Of a stretch of 64,000 bases of DNA, positions 1-11,076 are shown one piece after another. The translations under genes were made by a program, and so were the position numbers. The notes beneath the pieces are model-generated. The model was not told where the DNA came from and did no database searches. It saw nothing but the letters and a program-made list of their open reading frames with translations. The DNA is from Henckelia pumila (taxonomy: Eukaryota > Streptophyta > Magnoliopsida > Lamiales > Gesneriaceae): NCBI RefSeq assembly GCF_033568475.1, contig NW_027331831.1, positions 6,572,001 through 6,636,000 of the forward strand, given 5' to 3'. Within the stretch, counting starts at the first letter, position 1. Each line of letters begins with the position of its first letter.

Positions 1-711
1 CAAGAAGTCTTTGAATCGGATTTGGGAGATTGCTCGTTGTCACTCATCACAAAGAAGTTTGGTGATTATCTGAAGAAGATGAGGGAGACAAAGAAGACCG
101 ATCAAAAACTCAAAGCTCCACTGTTTCTGGCTGCTAACAAAACTCTGAAAATAGGCGGGCCTGATCAATCATCAAGAAAGTTTCCTGATCCTCAAAAGCC
201 TCTACTTATGCTGGAAGGAAAGAAAAAGCCTACTGCACTGAAGATTGACATGGTGCAATGTCATGAATGTCAAGGTTATGGTCATTTTGCCAATGAATGT
301 GCAAACAGGCTTCAGAAAGGGATGAGCACATCTTTGAGTGGTAAATATTCTGAAGAAGGTAAAGAACATAATGAAGAAAAAAGCCACACATCCCTGACAG
401 CATTGATGGAAAGAAAGAAGCTGATGCAAGTCAATCCTTTAGGTGCTGCCACACCTGGCCGTAACATCTCCCAAAGGTCAGTATGTTTAAATTCTTTTAC
501 TGCTGATATTGTGAATAATTCTGATGCAGGTGATGAAAGAATGTCTCTGGAAGATGTGCGAATGCAATATGAAGAGTTATATGTTGACTGGACTGAAAAA
601 AACAAAATGAACACTATTCTTTCAAAGGAAAATACTGACTTGAAGGCTGCTATGTCAAGACATGAAGTTGTGCTGAGTAATAAGGATCTGAAATTGTGTC
701 AGGTAAAGTAA
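1..711 (+). pseudogene. Sirevirus gag, C-terminal part
   Basis: The frame is open from base 1, so the reading continues from outside the window and no start is present. A retroviral-type zinc knuckle with the CHECQGYGHFANEC core (CX2CX4HX4C) is encoded at about 256-297; this binds element RNA during packaging. Downstream is a charged, probably coiled stretch (about 540-705) typical of Sirevirus Gag. A TAA at 709-711 interrupts the frame, but the same frame continues at once into the protease-integrase part, so it looks like one point mutation in a formerly continuous gag-pol frame. Confidence 0.75.
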
Positions 712-1701
712 GAACTCGAGAAAGCCAAAGCTACATTGGCCAAGTTTAATTCAAGCACAACCGAGCTTGATTCTTTGCTCATGATGGGAAGAGATGGTAA
801 GGCTGGACTAGGTTTTGAGAACAATAAATTTGAGGTTGGTGAATGCTCAAAATGGCCTGTGTTTGTCAAAGAAAGTAGCTGTTCAGAAAGCTCAACCAAA
901 AAAATCACATCAACCGATCCTCAAAAACCAAAGTCACAGCCTACTGCTCATTTAAAGCCTAGAAGGAAACGTAAGTATGTTTGTCACTACTGTCATAGAC
1001 CTGATCATATCAAACCATATTGTTTTAAGCTGCAGGAAGATTACAGACAGAGATCTGCATCAAAGATGTTGCCTAAGGTGTTGCCAACACCCTCCCACAA
1101 CATCTCCAGAAACAGATCTACTGTGAAGAAGGTTTGGGTACCAAAAGATGATATTAACTGTTGTATGATTTATACTGCTTTGAGAACTAATGTTTCAGGT
1201 GCTTGGTACTTTGATAGCGGTAGTTCACGTCATATGACAGGTTCCAAGAAGTTTCTCACTGATTATGTTGAACAGGAGAGTGGGAAAATGACTTATGAAG
1301 GAGGATCACAAGGAAATATCGTAGGAAAAGGCACACTGGATGTTGCTGGTTTGCCTAAACTTTGCAATGTGCTACATGTTGAAGGACTAACTTCAAATAT
1401 AATAAGCATTAGCCAACTTTGTGATGATAATTTGCTTGTGCAGTTTGATAAGAAATCATGCAAAGTTTTAGATAATTCTAACATGTGTGTGATGACAGGT
1501 ACAAGGTCATCTGATAATCGCTACCAACTTGGAGAAGAGATGACTTGTACGCATACAAAGGTGGATGAATTTAACCTTTGGCATCGGAAGTTGGGACATG
1601 CAAACTTCAAAACTTTGAAGAATTTAAGTAAGTTTGATGTTGTTAGAGGTATGCCTAGTTTAAAATCTAGAATTCCATTTGTTGGTGAGGTATTGTCATA
1701 A
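712..1701 (+). pseudogene. Sirevirus second zinc knuckle, aspartic protease and integrase zinc domain
   Basis: This continues in the same frame as the upstream gag. It encodes a second CX2CX4HX4C knuckle (CHYCHRPDHIKPYC, about 982-1023), then the protease active-site region WYFDSGSSRHMTG (about 1204-1242, catalytic DSG), which would cleave the polyprotein. The integrase N-terminal zinc domain starts at LWHRKLGHANFKTL (about 1578-1619) with its two histidines. The C-x2-C half of the HHCC zinc site is missing, and the frame stops at 1699-1701. A deletion therefore joins this segment to the catalytic core in another frame. Confidence 0.75.
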
Positions 1702-1715
1702 AGAAGCAGACCAGG

Positions 1716-2346
1716 GTGTCACATCAGATGTTGCCAACATCTGAGACAACACTCTGTCTTCAGCTTATACATTTGGACTCGATGGGTTCAATGGATGTGG
1801 AAAGCTGTGGAGGTAAGAAATATTCTGTTGTTTGTGTAGATGATTTTTCACTATATACCTGGGTAAGATTTGTGAGAGAAAAATCAGATATATTTGATGT
1901 TTTTAAGAATTTGCTTACAAGTATTGTGAATCTTCACAACTTGAAGGTGACCATAATTCTCACTGATTATGGTAAGGAGTTCGAAAACTCTTCTTTTGAG
2001 AATTTATGTGGTAAGAAAGGTATTTATCATGAATTTTCTGCTCTCAAAACCCCACAACAGAATGAAATTGTTGAAAGGGAGAATAGAACTTTGCAAGAAA
2101 TGGCTAGGGTGATGTTGGATTCTAAACACATTTTAAAACTTTTTTTTGGCATAAGCCTTAAACACAACATGTCACACTTCAAATTGGGTGTAATTGAGGA
2201 ATGGTTCTACTATGAATTCCTATGAAATTCTCATGGAAAAGAGGCCGAACCTTAAGTACTTTCATGTTTTTGGCTGTGTTTGTTATGTTTTGAATGATAT
2301 TGATCATTTTGCAAAGTTTGATGCTAAAAGTGACAAGTGTTTTTAA
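1716..2346 (+). pseudogene. Sirevirus integrase catalytic core remnant
   Basis: This is the integrase rve core. The first catalytic Asp is in HLDSMGSM (about 1770), the second in LTDYGKEFEN (about 1964), and the Glu in QNEIVERENRTLQE (about 2070), so the D,D-35-E triad is present. The reading frame then shifts near 2130-2200. The integrase C-terminal part (YEILMEKRPNLKYFHVFGC onward) follows in a different frame from about 2217 and stops at 2344-2346. One 40-bp composite repeat lies right at the N-terminal junction (1711-1756). The protein would be inactive because it is broken at both ends. Confidence 0.7.
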
Positions 2347-3439
2347 GAACTCGAACAATTTTTGAGTCTATTAATGTTGTTTTTGATGACTTTGCAGATC
2401 TGAAGAAGAAAACTGTCGAAGATGAAGTTTATGATCTGTTTGAAAATTCTGAAAATTTAGATGTTGTCCAAGGTGTTACAACACCTGTGACAACACCTCC
2501 TACAGAATCTCCAGAAACAAAAACTTGAACAATCCACTGCTGAAAATGAGGATGAATATAATGAGGTCATTGGAGATGTGCATGAAGATATGCAAACCCG
2601 AAGGAAATAAAATGTGGATTATCGAAAGATGGATGTACTAACTTGCATGAGCTCCACGTTTTCACAGGTAAGATTTTCGTGTTTTGTGTCAAACAGTGAA
2701 CCCAAAAAGTTTGGAACTATATGGATTGTAGCAAGCACCACGTGCATGATATGGAAGATTAACCAAATACTTGCTCAATCTTGGATTCAAAAGAGGTGAG
2801 TTGATAAGACATTGTTTGTGCAAAAGTCTCAAGGTAATATTCTTATTTGTCAAGTTTATATGGATGACATAATCTTTTGTGCTTCTTGTGAAAAACTTGT
2901 AGATGAATTTGTGAAATGCATGTCGTCTACTTTTGAGATGAGTATGGTTGGTGAGTTGAGTTATTTCTTGGATTTGCAAGTGAAACAAATGCATGGTGGA
3001 ATCTTTGTGTGTCAAATCCAGTATGCTAGAAATCTTGTGAAAAAGTATTTGAATGAAAATTGTAAACACATGCGTACACCGATGAGGTCAAGTGAAAAAC
3101 TGTCGAGGGAAGATGTTGCCGAAGGTGTTGACAACACCCTCTACAGAAGCATAATTGGAAGTATATTTTTTTGTGCTACTGGGCTAGATATCATGTTTAG
3201 TTGTATGTTTGTGTACTGTGATAATTCAAGCGTTATTGATATATGCAAAAATCCAGTACAACACTCTCGAACCAAACACATAACATTTGACATCACTTCA
3301 TTAGAGATTTGGTCGAGAAAGGCATGATCTGTATTGAGTTTATTAGAACGGATAACCAATTAGCTGATATTTTTACCAAAGCATTGTATTTCGAGAGATT
3401 TTTCAATATAAGAAAGTCTCTCAGTTTGTGTGCATTATA
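2347..3439 (+). pseudogene. Sirevirus reverse transcriptase and RNase H remnants
   Basis: After an acidic linker (2350-2527) most of the RT is deleted. The surviving part begins near 2755 and has the catalytic box VYMDDIIF (about 2857-2880), the connection region ending GVDNTLYRSIIGS (about 3127-3165), and a fragment of RNase H with VYCDNSSVIDICKNPVQHSR (about 3212-3271). The conserved pol C-terminus, [12 protein letters not shown], follows in another frame (about 3352-3387), and translation stops at 3437-3439. Several frameshifts and two large deletions leave no functional enzyme. Confidence 0.75.
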
Positions 3440-6439
3440 GACAAAACTGAGATGTTGTCTGAAGTGTTGCCAACACCCTACGACAACACCTTTTCATGCA
3501 TGTGCATCTTTAGGATCATTAGGCATGTTGCATTCATGCATTCATTCTGTTTTGTGATGTGTTTGACGCTTTGTAACCATTTACTAGTTTTCACTCAGGA
3601 TTCCTTGCAAAAGTTTTTTACAGTTTAATGAGGATTAATTGATAAAGAGTTCTGACTAAATCACAAAGTAGTGGAGGGATGTTCATGTATTTCATGATCC
3701 TGTCCCAAGTAAAAAGTGATTTCGCAAATTCCAAAACTCAAATTAACAAAAAGGTTAACAATCATCAAATTTGATTGAAAATCAGAAGCAAATGAAAAAA
3801 GCTACCTAAATGGGTCCGTTGAAGACTGTTCCTTTAGTGTGCAGGCTACCACTTCTGTAATAATGAATTAAATGGTTGTCTGGTAACAAAATTTTTTGAG
3901 AATCCTGAAGTGTTGCTGGAAGATGTTGCCAACATCGTGGAGAACACCTCACTTGTCAACATATTTTTTTTGCATGTGATTGCATTTTATTGCATTGTTA
4001 TACTCTGTTTTTAGACATAATTAGGACATGCATATTTATTTTATGGTGAATATATCTTGCTGAGAAGTTTGAAGTCCGAAATAAGCAAAATTTAGTGATT
4101 TGCCCAATCCACTAATATTTCGAATTGTTTTGTGATTGAAAGTGTTTTTAGTGGAGTTTATTTCGATGTGGAGTTTCTTTATGGAAATTTTGTGAAAATC
4201 ACTTGGCTTGATTTATTGCCTTAATTTGGAAATTTGTTGCCATAATGATTTCAAATTCTCTTTTAACGTTGAAAATTGTTACTGTTAGGGAACATTAATT
4301 GCGACCGAGTGATTAAGAGGTGAAGGGTTTGTTGTTTAGATTTGATCGTATCATCAGAATATTTTTTGGTCTTGTTACTCTTTGCTCACCCTCACCACAT
4401 TATCACTTCTACAGAATTTTGTCGGTCCTTGCATTATTTTCAAATTCTTCTCTTCTTATTATAACTGTTCAAAATTTTATGACAGGAAAGAATTTTGATT
4501 CACTGATATTCAAATAGAGATGGGCCACAAAGAAGATGTTGAGTCAGATGTTGACAACACCTCTGACAACATCTTAGAGGATGATTTTTTTAAAAAATTG
4601 AGATATTTGATGGTCATTGTTACTACTACTGATCCATCTTTGATGGTCATTTTTACTGCTGCTGATCCATCCCTTGCATTCTCTGATGAAGGCTCTGAGG
4701 AATCTGCCTTAGAAGCAGATGTTGCATCAGATGCTCCTGACATTCCTGCTGAAATCTTAGATGAGGAGTATTTGAATATGGCAGAATTTTTCAAAATTCG
4801 GAATTTGCTGGCTACTGTCACTGTTGTTGCACCTTTTTGTAGGAAGCCGGTGTTGCTGTTTCTGCAGAAGATGTTTCTGAAGGTGTTGCTGACACCCTAG
4901 ACAACACCTTGGATGAAGACTACCGAGTAAGCCAATCCTATTCCTCTGCTTTTTTCTTTTTTTTTACTAATAATGCTGCAAACAATTGGCAACACTTTGC
5001 CAATTGTGACTTTTTTGAGGACCACAACATTGATTTGGAAGCATATGGCGCACAAAATCTGGTAAGAATTTTTCAACTCAAAAATATGTTCGCTATTGTG
5101 ACATATGCTACTCTTTACTGTAGACCTATGGTCTGGAATTCTACTGAAATTTGACTAAAGCTGTGTCGAAACCTCTTTCGTCAAATTTGGGAAAATTCAT
5201 GTGAGGGTTCAGATTTTCGAGTTTAGTCCTACTGTGATTAATGGATTTTTTAACTCACCCGAGGTGGAAGAAAATGTGCAGCCTGCTATGATAAGATAAC
5301 TTATGTTCTTTACAAGACTGCAATCAAGATTTGGACTATATCCACAAATTCCACATTCGTCACCAAACAACAAGCTGGTGTGATATTTGCTATAGGAATT
5401 GGAGCAGTTTTTAACTTTGAAAAGCTTGTGTTTTACTACAGTTATGCAATATGCAAACTATGGGTTGATATCGTACATGCTCCTGTTTCTTTCTTTGATT
5501 TTTTCTGTGCTAGTATCTCAATATTTTAAAAAACATGATGATGAGCCTTTATCTGATGTTGTTGAGGTACTGAAGCTTGCATCTGCATTACTTAGAGGTA
5601 ACATGAAATTGGACCTACCTTGGTCTGAAACAGGTGCTGCTGCAGATGTTGTCGCAGATGTTGCCAACACCTCCCCTGCCACTGCCATATTTGTCCCTCC
5701 TACTTCAACAGCTGGATTATGTCTTTATTTAATCCCAGATGATGCATGTTGAACAGAATATTTTACAAGCCAAAGCAGACATTGCTTATTATAAATCTCT
5801 TCTATCTCAATATCGAATTTTTTCTTGGTGTAGGTACCTCTTCTGGACAAAAAGGGGGAGAAGATGTTGAATCTGATGGAGAAGATAGTGACTCTGACTC
5901 TGATGGAAAAGAATCTAGTTCTGGCGAAGCAAATGACGGATTGTCACAGAGCAATAAGTTTTAGTTTTTTATGGTTTAAGTTTATTTTGCTCTGCTCTGA
6001 TTTATCTTATGTTTTTGCTCTGATCTGGTTCTAATCAATGTTAGCATTTTTGATTATGACTCTCTGATTTGTTTTAAGTTTTTTTTCTGCTCTGACTTAA
6101 GTGTTGTGAGGAGATGTTGGGAACATCCTCGACAACATCCATGCTTTGACTAAGGGGGAGAATGTATTTTCGTATTCAGGGAGAGAATTGATATTCAGGA
6201 GAGTTGTGATGTGTGCTGAATTGATTAAATGTGTTTTTTACTTCTGAACTTGTATTAAGTATTTTTTGATCTCTTCAAGCGTTGTGTGCAGATGTTGCCA
6301 ACATTCTTGACAACACTCAGAATTAAAAGATCAAATTCAGGGGGAGAACTGATTGAGAAGTTTAAACTCAGGGGAAGTTCTGAAATTAATATTCAGGGAG
6401 AGTTACTGAATGGTTTTAGATGTTTTGTCCAGAAAGGCA
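3440..6439 (+). other. Sirevirus post-pol region, no recognised protein
   Basis: Three kilobases lie between the pol stop and the last polypurine tract. Short open stretches exist (4520-4900, 5399-5752, 5746-5964), the last ending in a very acidic Ser/Asp/Glu run. None resembles a known protein, and much of their sequence is the composite repeat. Some Sireviruses carry an envelope-like gene here. I see no signal peptide or clear transmembrane pattern that would support that for this copy. Confidence 0.5.
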
Positions 6440-6452
6440 AAAAGGGGGAGAT
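5849..6452 (+). promoter_or_regulatory. Multiple polypurine tracts upstream of the 3' LTR
   Basis: Near-identical purine runs occur at about 5849-5861 (AAAAAGGGGGAGAAG), 6150-6162 (AAGGGGGAGAA), 6338-6349 (AGGGGGAGAA) and 6440-6452 (AAAAAGGGGGAGA). The last sits directly before the putative LTR and would prime plus-strand DNA synthesis. Repeated polypurine tracts are a described feature of Sireviruses. Weaker variants (AGGGGAAG, AGGGAGAG) lie between 6369 and 6405. Confidence 0.7.
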
Positions 6453-7647
6453 TGAAAGGAATAAAATTCCTTGATATCTTTCCATGTTTTGAAAGATTAT
6501 ATTAATGTGTTTTGCCTTTCTAGGATTGATAGTTAAAAATGTATTTCTTATCTATATGCTTGATATATTTTAAACTAGGAATAATTTTGATTTAAATTGA
6601 GATAATATAATATTCATATGGTTTCTTGAACTTGAAGTTTAGATCTTTTTAAATATCTTATTGGTTGAGATATTTTAAATAAGAATTTTTTTATATTGGA
6701 TTATAGAATGATATATTCCTATATTTTAAAGGGCTTAAATATTTCTATATTTACTTGATTATTTTGTAAAAGATATTATGCACTTATCATAATATATCTT
6801 TATTTCCGAACTTATCTTTGTTTCCTTATCATTGTAGATTCAAGTTTGAATGAAGAAAACAAGATCAAGCCTTTTTGGAGATAAGTTGACACGCTTAAAT
6901 AAGATAAGAGGACGTAGAGATCTAGCTGCTTGGAGAAAAACTAGAGAGAGTAGAGAAGACAAATCTCAAGCCGTAGATGAGGATTTAAGCGTACAAAATA
7001 AAAGAGAGAGTGATACGACCAAGAGAGCTTTGAGCGTACATTGTGAGAGACTTCAGCATACGCATAGAAGATCTGGATAATCATAGAAAAGCTGAAGGAC
7101 TCGTAATAGCTCTGGTCATTGTTTTCCGTAGATGCCTTGAAGGTTTAGAGAGCACATGAAGATTGGGGATTGAAGTTTGCGTTGTTCTCGTATTTTGGCA
7201 TCTAAGGGCCAACTCTATTCTCTTGATTTTCTTGTCTACCTTCAGTAGACTTTTAGGAGTTGGATTATTTGTTTTATTCTTTATTTTCTCATATGCTTTG
7301 AGAAAATTGATTTTTACAATAATTCACTAGTTTTAGGGTTTGTAAAACTCTTTGATTATTTTTTAGTGAAAGTTTTGCCCTGAGGCGCTGCAAGAGTATT
7401 ATATACTCTTGATTAAATATATTTGAGTCTGATTTATTTGGTTGCTTATCTATTTTATTCATGCTTTCAAAAATTCTGATGCATGTTAATAAAGGTGTTA
7501 TTGAAGATGTTGTCAACACCTAGTGACAACATCTGAATTTTTTTGTATGTGCAACATTTTATTACTTTAGTAATTGTGCATATTTACTCTTGAATATTTT
7601 TATTGTTGGTTTGCTGTTACTATTTACGTTTTAATATTTCCGCTGCA
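6453..7647 (+). repeat. Putative Sirevirus 3' LTR
   Basis: It begins TGAAAGG directly after the polypurine tract and could end at CCGCTGCA (7647), giving about 1.2 kb. It contains the direct word AAGAGTATTATATACTCTTG (about 7390) and ends with two copies of the composite repeat (7493-7534, and 7647-7687 across or just after the boundary). No second LTR is available to fix the ends and no target duplication was identified. Confidence 0.5.
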
Positions 7648-7734
7648 TGTTGTGTAGGATGTTGTCAACACCTAGTGACAACATCTAATTCTGATAATTT
7701 TTATGTACAATGATATCCCTTACATATTCTGTTA

Positions 7735-9766
7735 AGAATATGACACCCGAAGAAGCATGGAACGGACATAAACCAACTGTGGATTACTTCAGAATATTTG
7801 GGTGTGTTGCCTTTGCTAGCTCATGTACCGGATGAAAAAAAAAGCTCGATAACAAAGGGGAAAAATGCATAGTTCTTTGGGTTAGTGAGCATTCAAAAAC
7901 TTACAAGTTGTACAATCCTCTCAACAAAAGGATTGTAATCAGTCGTGATGTTGTCTTTGATGAAGAGAAATTTTGGCCATGGAGTATTACCTCTGGACAA
8001 CAACAAATTCCAGTGGACTTTGAAGAAGAAGAGAATCAACAATCTGAGAAAAATCAAGCAGCTCCAATAGTACCACTTTCAACAGTCACGAACAGTGAAA
8101 AAAGTCCACATATAGAAGAAGATCAAAGATCTCAACGTGTCAAAAAAAGACCTGCATGGATGACCGATTACGAGGTATCTAGCATTGATGATTTGTCACT
8201 CACACATTTTGTGTTTTTCTCAGATTGTGATCCTATAACATTTGAAGATGATGTGAAAGAATCAAAGTGGAAAAAGTCAATGGATGAAAAAATTGCAGCT
8301 ATTAAAATGAACAACACTTGGGACTTGTTAGAACTTCCAGCAGGGCAGAAAACCATTTGTGTGAAATTGGTATACAAGACAAAGTTGAAAGAAAATGGGG
8401 AAGTTGATAAACACAAGGCTCGTTTAGTAGCAAAAGGATACAAGCAAGAGTTTGGTGTTGATTATAAATAAGTATTTGCTCCTGTGGCGAGGCATGACAC
8501 AATCAGGTTGGTGATTTCTTTATCATCACAAAATTCATGGCCTATTTTCCAGTTAGATGTGAAATCAGCCTTTTTGCATGGTGATTTGGAAGAACATGTA
8601 TATATTGATCAACCTCCTGGATATATTAAGGCTGAAAGTGAGCATAAAGTTTACAAATTAAAGAAATCTTTGTATGGACTAAAGCAAGATCCTCGCGCTT
8701 GGTATAGTCGGATTGATGCTTATTTTCTGAAGAAAGGTTTTAAAAAATGTCCATATGAGCATACACTTTTTATTAAATTTGATTGAAGAGAAATGCTCAT
8801 TGTTTGCTTGTACGTGGATGACTTAATATTTACTGGAAATGATAGTGCCATGTTTGAGAATTTTTAAGAAGTCTATGATGTTTGAGTTTGAGATGTCTGA
8901 TTTGGGAATGATGCATTATTTCTTGGGTATTGAAGTGGAACAGCCTGCTGCTTGGATTTTTATTTCTCAAAAGAAATATGTGTAAGAAGTTTTAGAAATA
9001 TTTAAAATGAGAAATTGCAATCCAGTGAGCACTCCTATGGAGACAGGTTTGAAGCTTGTTAGAAACTGTGAAGAAAGACATGTGGACATCACTCTCTACA
9101 ATCAAATAATGGGAAGTTTAATGTATTTGACAGCAACAAGACCGGATAAAATGCATGTTGTGAGCCTCATTAGTAGGTACATGGAGAATCCATGTGAAAT
9201 GCATATTTCTGCTGCCAAAAGGATTTTTAGATGCCTGCGAGGAACCATTGAATATGGGTTATTTTATAAAAAATGGTGAAAAGTCAGATTTGTTTGGTTT
9301 TACTGACAGTGATTATGCAGGTGATATTGATGATAGAAAAAGTACTTCTGGGTAGTGTTTATGATGGGTTCAATAGTTTTTTCATGGTGTTCAAAGAAGC
9401 AACCGATTGTTACTTTATCAACAACTGAAGCTGAGTATGTTGCTGCAACTTCATGCGCATGTCAAGCTATTTGGTTGAAGAAAATTCTCGAGGAGCTAAA
9501 CTTCAAACAACAAGAGGCCACAACAATTTTTTGTGACAATACTTCTGCCATTAAATTGTCCAAAAATCCGGTTCTACATGGATGAAGCAAGCACATTGAT
9601 GTAAAGTTTCATTTCTTAAGGAACTTGAAAAATGAAGGCATCATTGATTTCGTTTACTGTAAGAGTGAAGATCAAGTGGCTGAAATATTTACTAAACCTT
9701 TGAAATTCTACACGTTCCAAAAGTTGAGAAGATTGCTAGGAGTTTGCACTTTAAATGATGCAGATT
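7735..9766 (+). pseudogene. Second Ty1/copia pol fragment: integrase C-terminus, RT, RNase H
   Basis: It starts inside the integrase C-terminal region (TPEEAWNGHKPTVDYFRIFG, 7743 onward), so gag, protease and the integrase core are missing. RT follows, with KARLVAKGYKQEFGVDY (about 8414), LDVKSAFLHGDLEEHVYIDQ (about 8554), KLKKSLYGLKQ and the catalytic YVDD (about 8812). RNase H includes [20 protein letters not shown] (about 9415) and the pol end DQVAEIFTKPL (about 9671), stopping at 9764-9766. At least seven in-frame stops or frameshifts (for example 8468, 8785, 8865, 8983, 9277, 9582) make it dead. It abuts the Sirevirus 3' end, so either it is the older target or the Sirevirus end truncated it. 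Confidence 0.85.
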
Positions 9767-9836
9767 AAAGTTTGAAGAAATTGACCACAGCTGGTGTTAA
9801 ACTGAATGTTTGGGACTTTCAGTTTAAGGGGGGAAT

Positions 9837-10114
9837 TGTTGGATGATCGAGTCAATAATAGGGTCTTTCTTTGACTTGTTCTACTATCAATTATTCATTT
9901 AGTTGCTCAGTTTCATTAAGCCTATTTTATAGCAGTCAATTTGCATGTTTACACATTTTTAGTTAGTGTTAATCAATTGCTAATTTTATGGTAATGCACG
10001 TTGTAATTATTTTTCTCTATTTAAGTTAGATCTTTTAGTGAATGAAGTATTCAAGCAAATAAAAGTCTTCTCTTCCTATATTTAATATTTTTCCTCTTCT
10101 ATATGTCTATGACA
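9837..10114 (+). repeat. 3' LTR of the second copia element (approximate)
   Basis: A polypurine tract, AAGGGGGGAAT at about 9826-9836, is followed at once by TGTTGGATGATCG, the expected LTR start. The LTR contains a TATA-like CTATTTAAG (about 10017) and a polyadenylation-like AATAAA (10059). An end at GACA (10114) is plausible, giving about 278 bp. The matching 5' LTR is absent. Confidence 0.5.
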
Positions 10115-10309
10115 ATTTTGTAACATCACTATGTAAAACTTTTGGTTTAGCCACTATATATAATAGCAAATATTTGCATGTATTCTCTACACAAAATAAA
10201 TTCTTTTATGAAATATATCGTGATTTAAGTAATTTTTTAAGTTTTATTTATTGCTTTTATGATGTTATATTAATGAAATAATAAAATTGTGTAAAGGGTA
10301 TCTTGCAAT

Positions 10310-10844
10310 TAGAACTGTCAAACGGGCCAACCCATGGCGGGGCGGGTCGGCCCACCAAAAATCCACATTTTGGTGGGTCGATGGCGGGCCGACCCACCAT
10401 CCTGGCGGGCTCAAAATCCTCAACCCAACCCAACCCAAGGTGGGTTGCGGGTTAGGCGGGCCGGCCCGCGGGTTGAATCACAACAAATAAAAATAAATAA
10501 AAAATATTATAATTAATTATAAAAATCATTTCATAAATAAATATTAATATAAACATATTAATAAAAATTTTAATTATTAATTTCAGGTGTGTAAATTTTA
10601 TATAAAGTAATTAATACAAAAAAAATTCACAACTTTTATTAAAAAATACATATATAACAATAAAAATAAACTAAAATTATTAATTCTCTAGGCCAGCGAG
10701 CCAACCCGCGCGGGTCGCGGGCCTAGGCGGGTTGGCCCATCTAGGCCCACCTTTTGTTGGGTTGAAAAAATTTCAACCCAACCCACTTAAATTATGTGGC
10801 GGGCCGGGCCAACCCGACGGACCTAACCCAAATTGACGGCTCTA
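10310..10844. mobile_element. hAT-type non-autonomous MITE, 535 bp, perfect 8-bp target duplication
   Basis: The ends are inverted: TAGAACTGTCAAACGGGCC on the left, and TAGAGCCGTCAA read from the right on the other strand. The exact 8-bp direct repeat CTTGCAAT flanks it at 10302-10309 and 10845-10852, which is the target duplication size of the hAT superfamily. GC-rich subterminal words (GGCGGGTTGG, AACCCAACCC) are repeated in both orientations around an AT-rich core. No transposase is encoded, so movement would have needed a transposase supplied in trans. Confidence 0.85.
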
Positions 10845-11076
10845 CTTGCAATTAAAAGTCTTTCCGACAATTGAGTTCTTGTCAAGGGTAAGGACAAAAA
10901 TCTTTAAAAGGAAATGATTCTATAAATGGGTAAGCGAATAAAATCAAGAAAGTATTCTTAAAAAAATTCACTTTCACTAGTAGACATTGGTTTCAGCATC
11001 TTACAAACACTCAAAACATCAAATGATAATATTCAACAGAAATTGCACATTAGCTATCAATATCATATATAGCGTC

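Larger units (their letters stand above)
1..7647 (+). mobile_element. Sirevirus-type Ty1/copia retrotransposon, 5' truncated by window edge, degenerate
   Basis: The order is gag zinc knuckle, second zinc knuckle, protease, integrase, RT and RNase H remnants, a 3-kb post-pol region, repeated polypurine tracts and an LTR-like end. Integrase before RT identifies Ty1/copia. Two separate CX2CX4HX4C knuckles plus a long region after pol with several GGGGGAG tracts is characteristic of the Sirevirus (SIRE1/Maximus) lineage. Internal deletions and stops make it non-functional. The right boundary is uncertain: the sequence ending CCGCTGCA at 7647 is a plausible LTR end, but the element could reach about 7735, where a second copia element begins. 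The 5' LTR lies outside the window. Confidence 0.8.
441..7686 (+). repeat. Dispersed 40-bp composite repeat (about 15 copies), two direct plus two inverted arms
   Basis: Each copy reads GRTGTTG, 5-6 nt, GRTGTTG, 1 nt, CAACAYC, 5-6 nt, CAACAYC. Copies are at about 441-470, 1064-1107, 1711-1756, 2459-2500, 3110-3143, 3450-3491, 3907-3950, 4533-4574, 4715-4760 (degenerate), 4867-4910, 5642-5680, 6099-6140, 6277-6318, 7493-7534 and 7647-7687. All have the same orientation. They occur in gag-pol, in the post-pol region and in the LTR. In coding DNA the motif is read in two frames, giving VLPTP at 1079 but DVxNT elsewhere. The arms can pair as a hairpin. The copy near 3127 overlaps a peptide conserved at the RT/RNase H boundary of copia elements. 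Confidence 0.85.

Noticed and set aside
4520-4900. Candidate envelope-like gene in the Sirevirus
   Set aside because: No signal peptide, membrane segment or glycoprotein pattern; much of its sequence is the composite repeat.
441-7687. Regular short repeats as a CRISPR-like array
   Set aside because: Spacing is irregular, the context is a plant retrotransposon, and the repeats are inside coding DNA; no cas genes.
10287-10516. GC-rich open frames rich in Pro, Gly and Trp
   Set aside because: They lie in the GC-rich end of the hAT MITE and read through repeated AACCCAACCC words; no protein similarity or codon structure.
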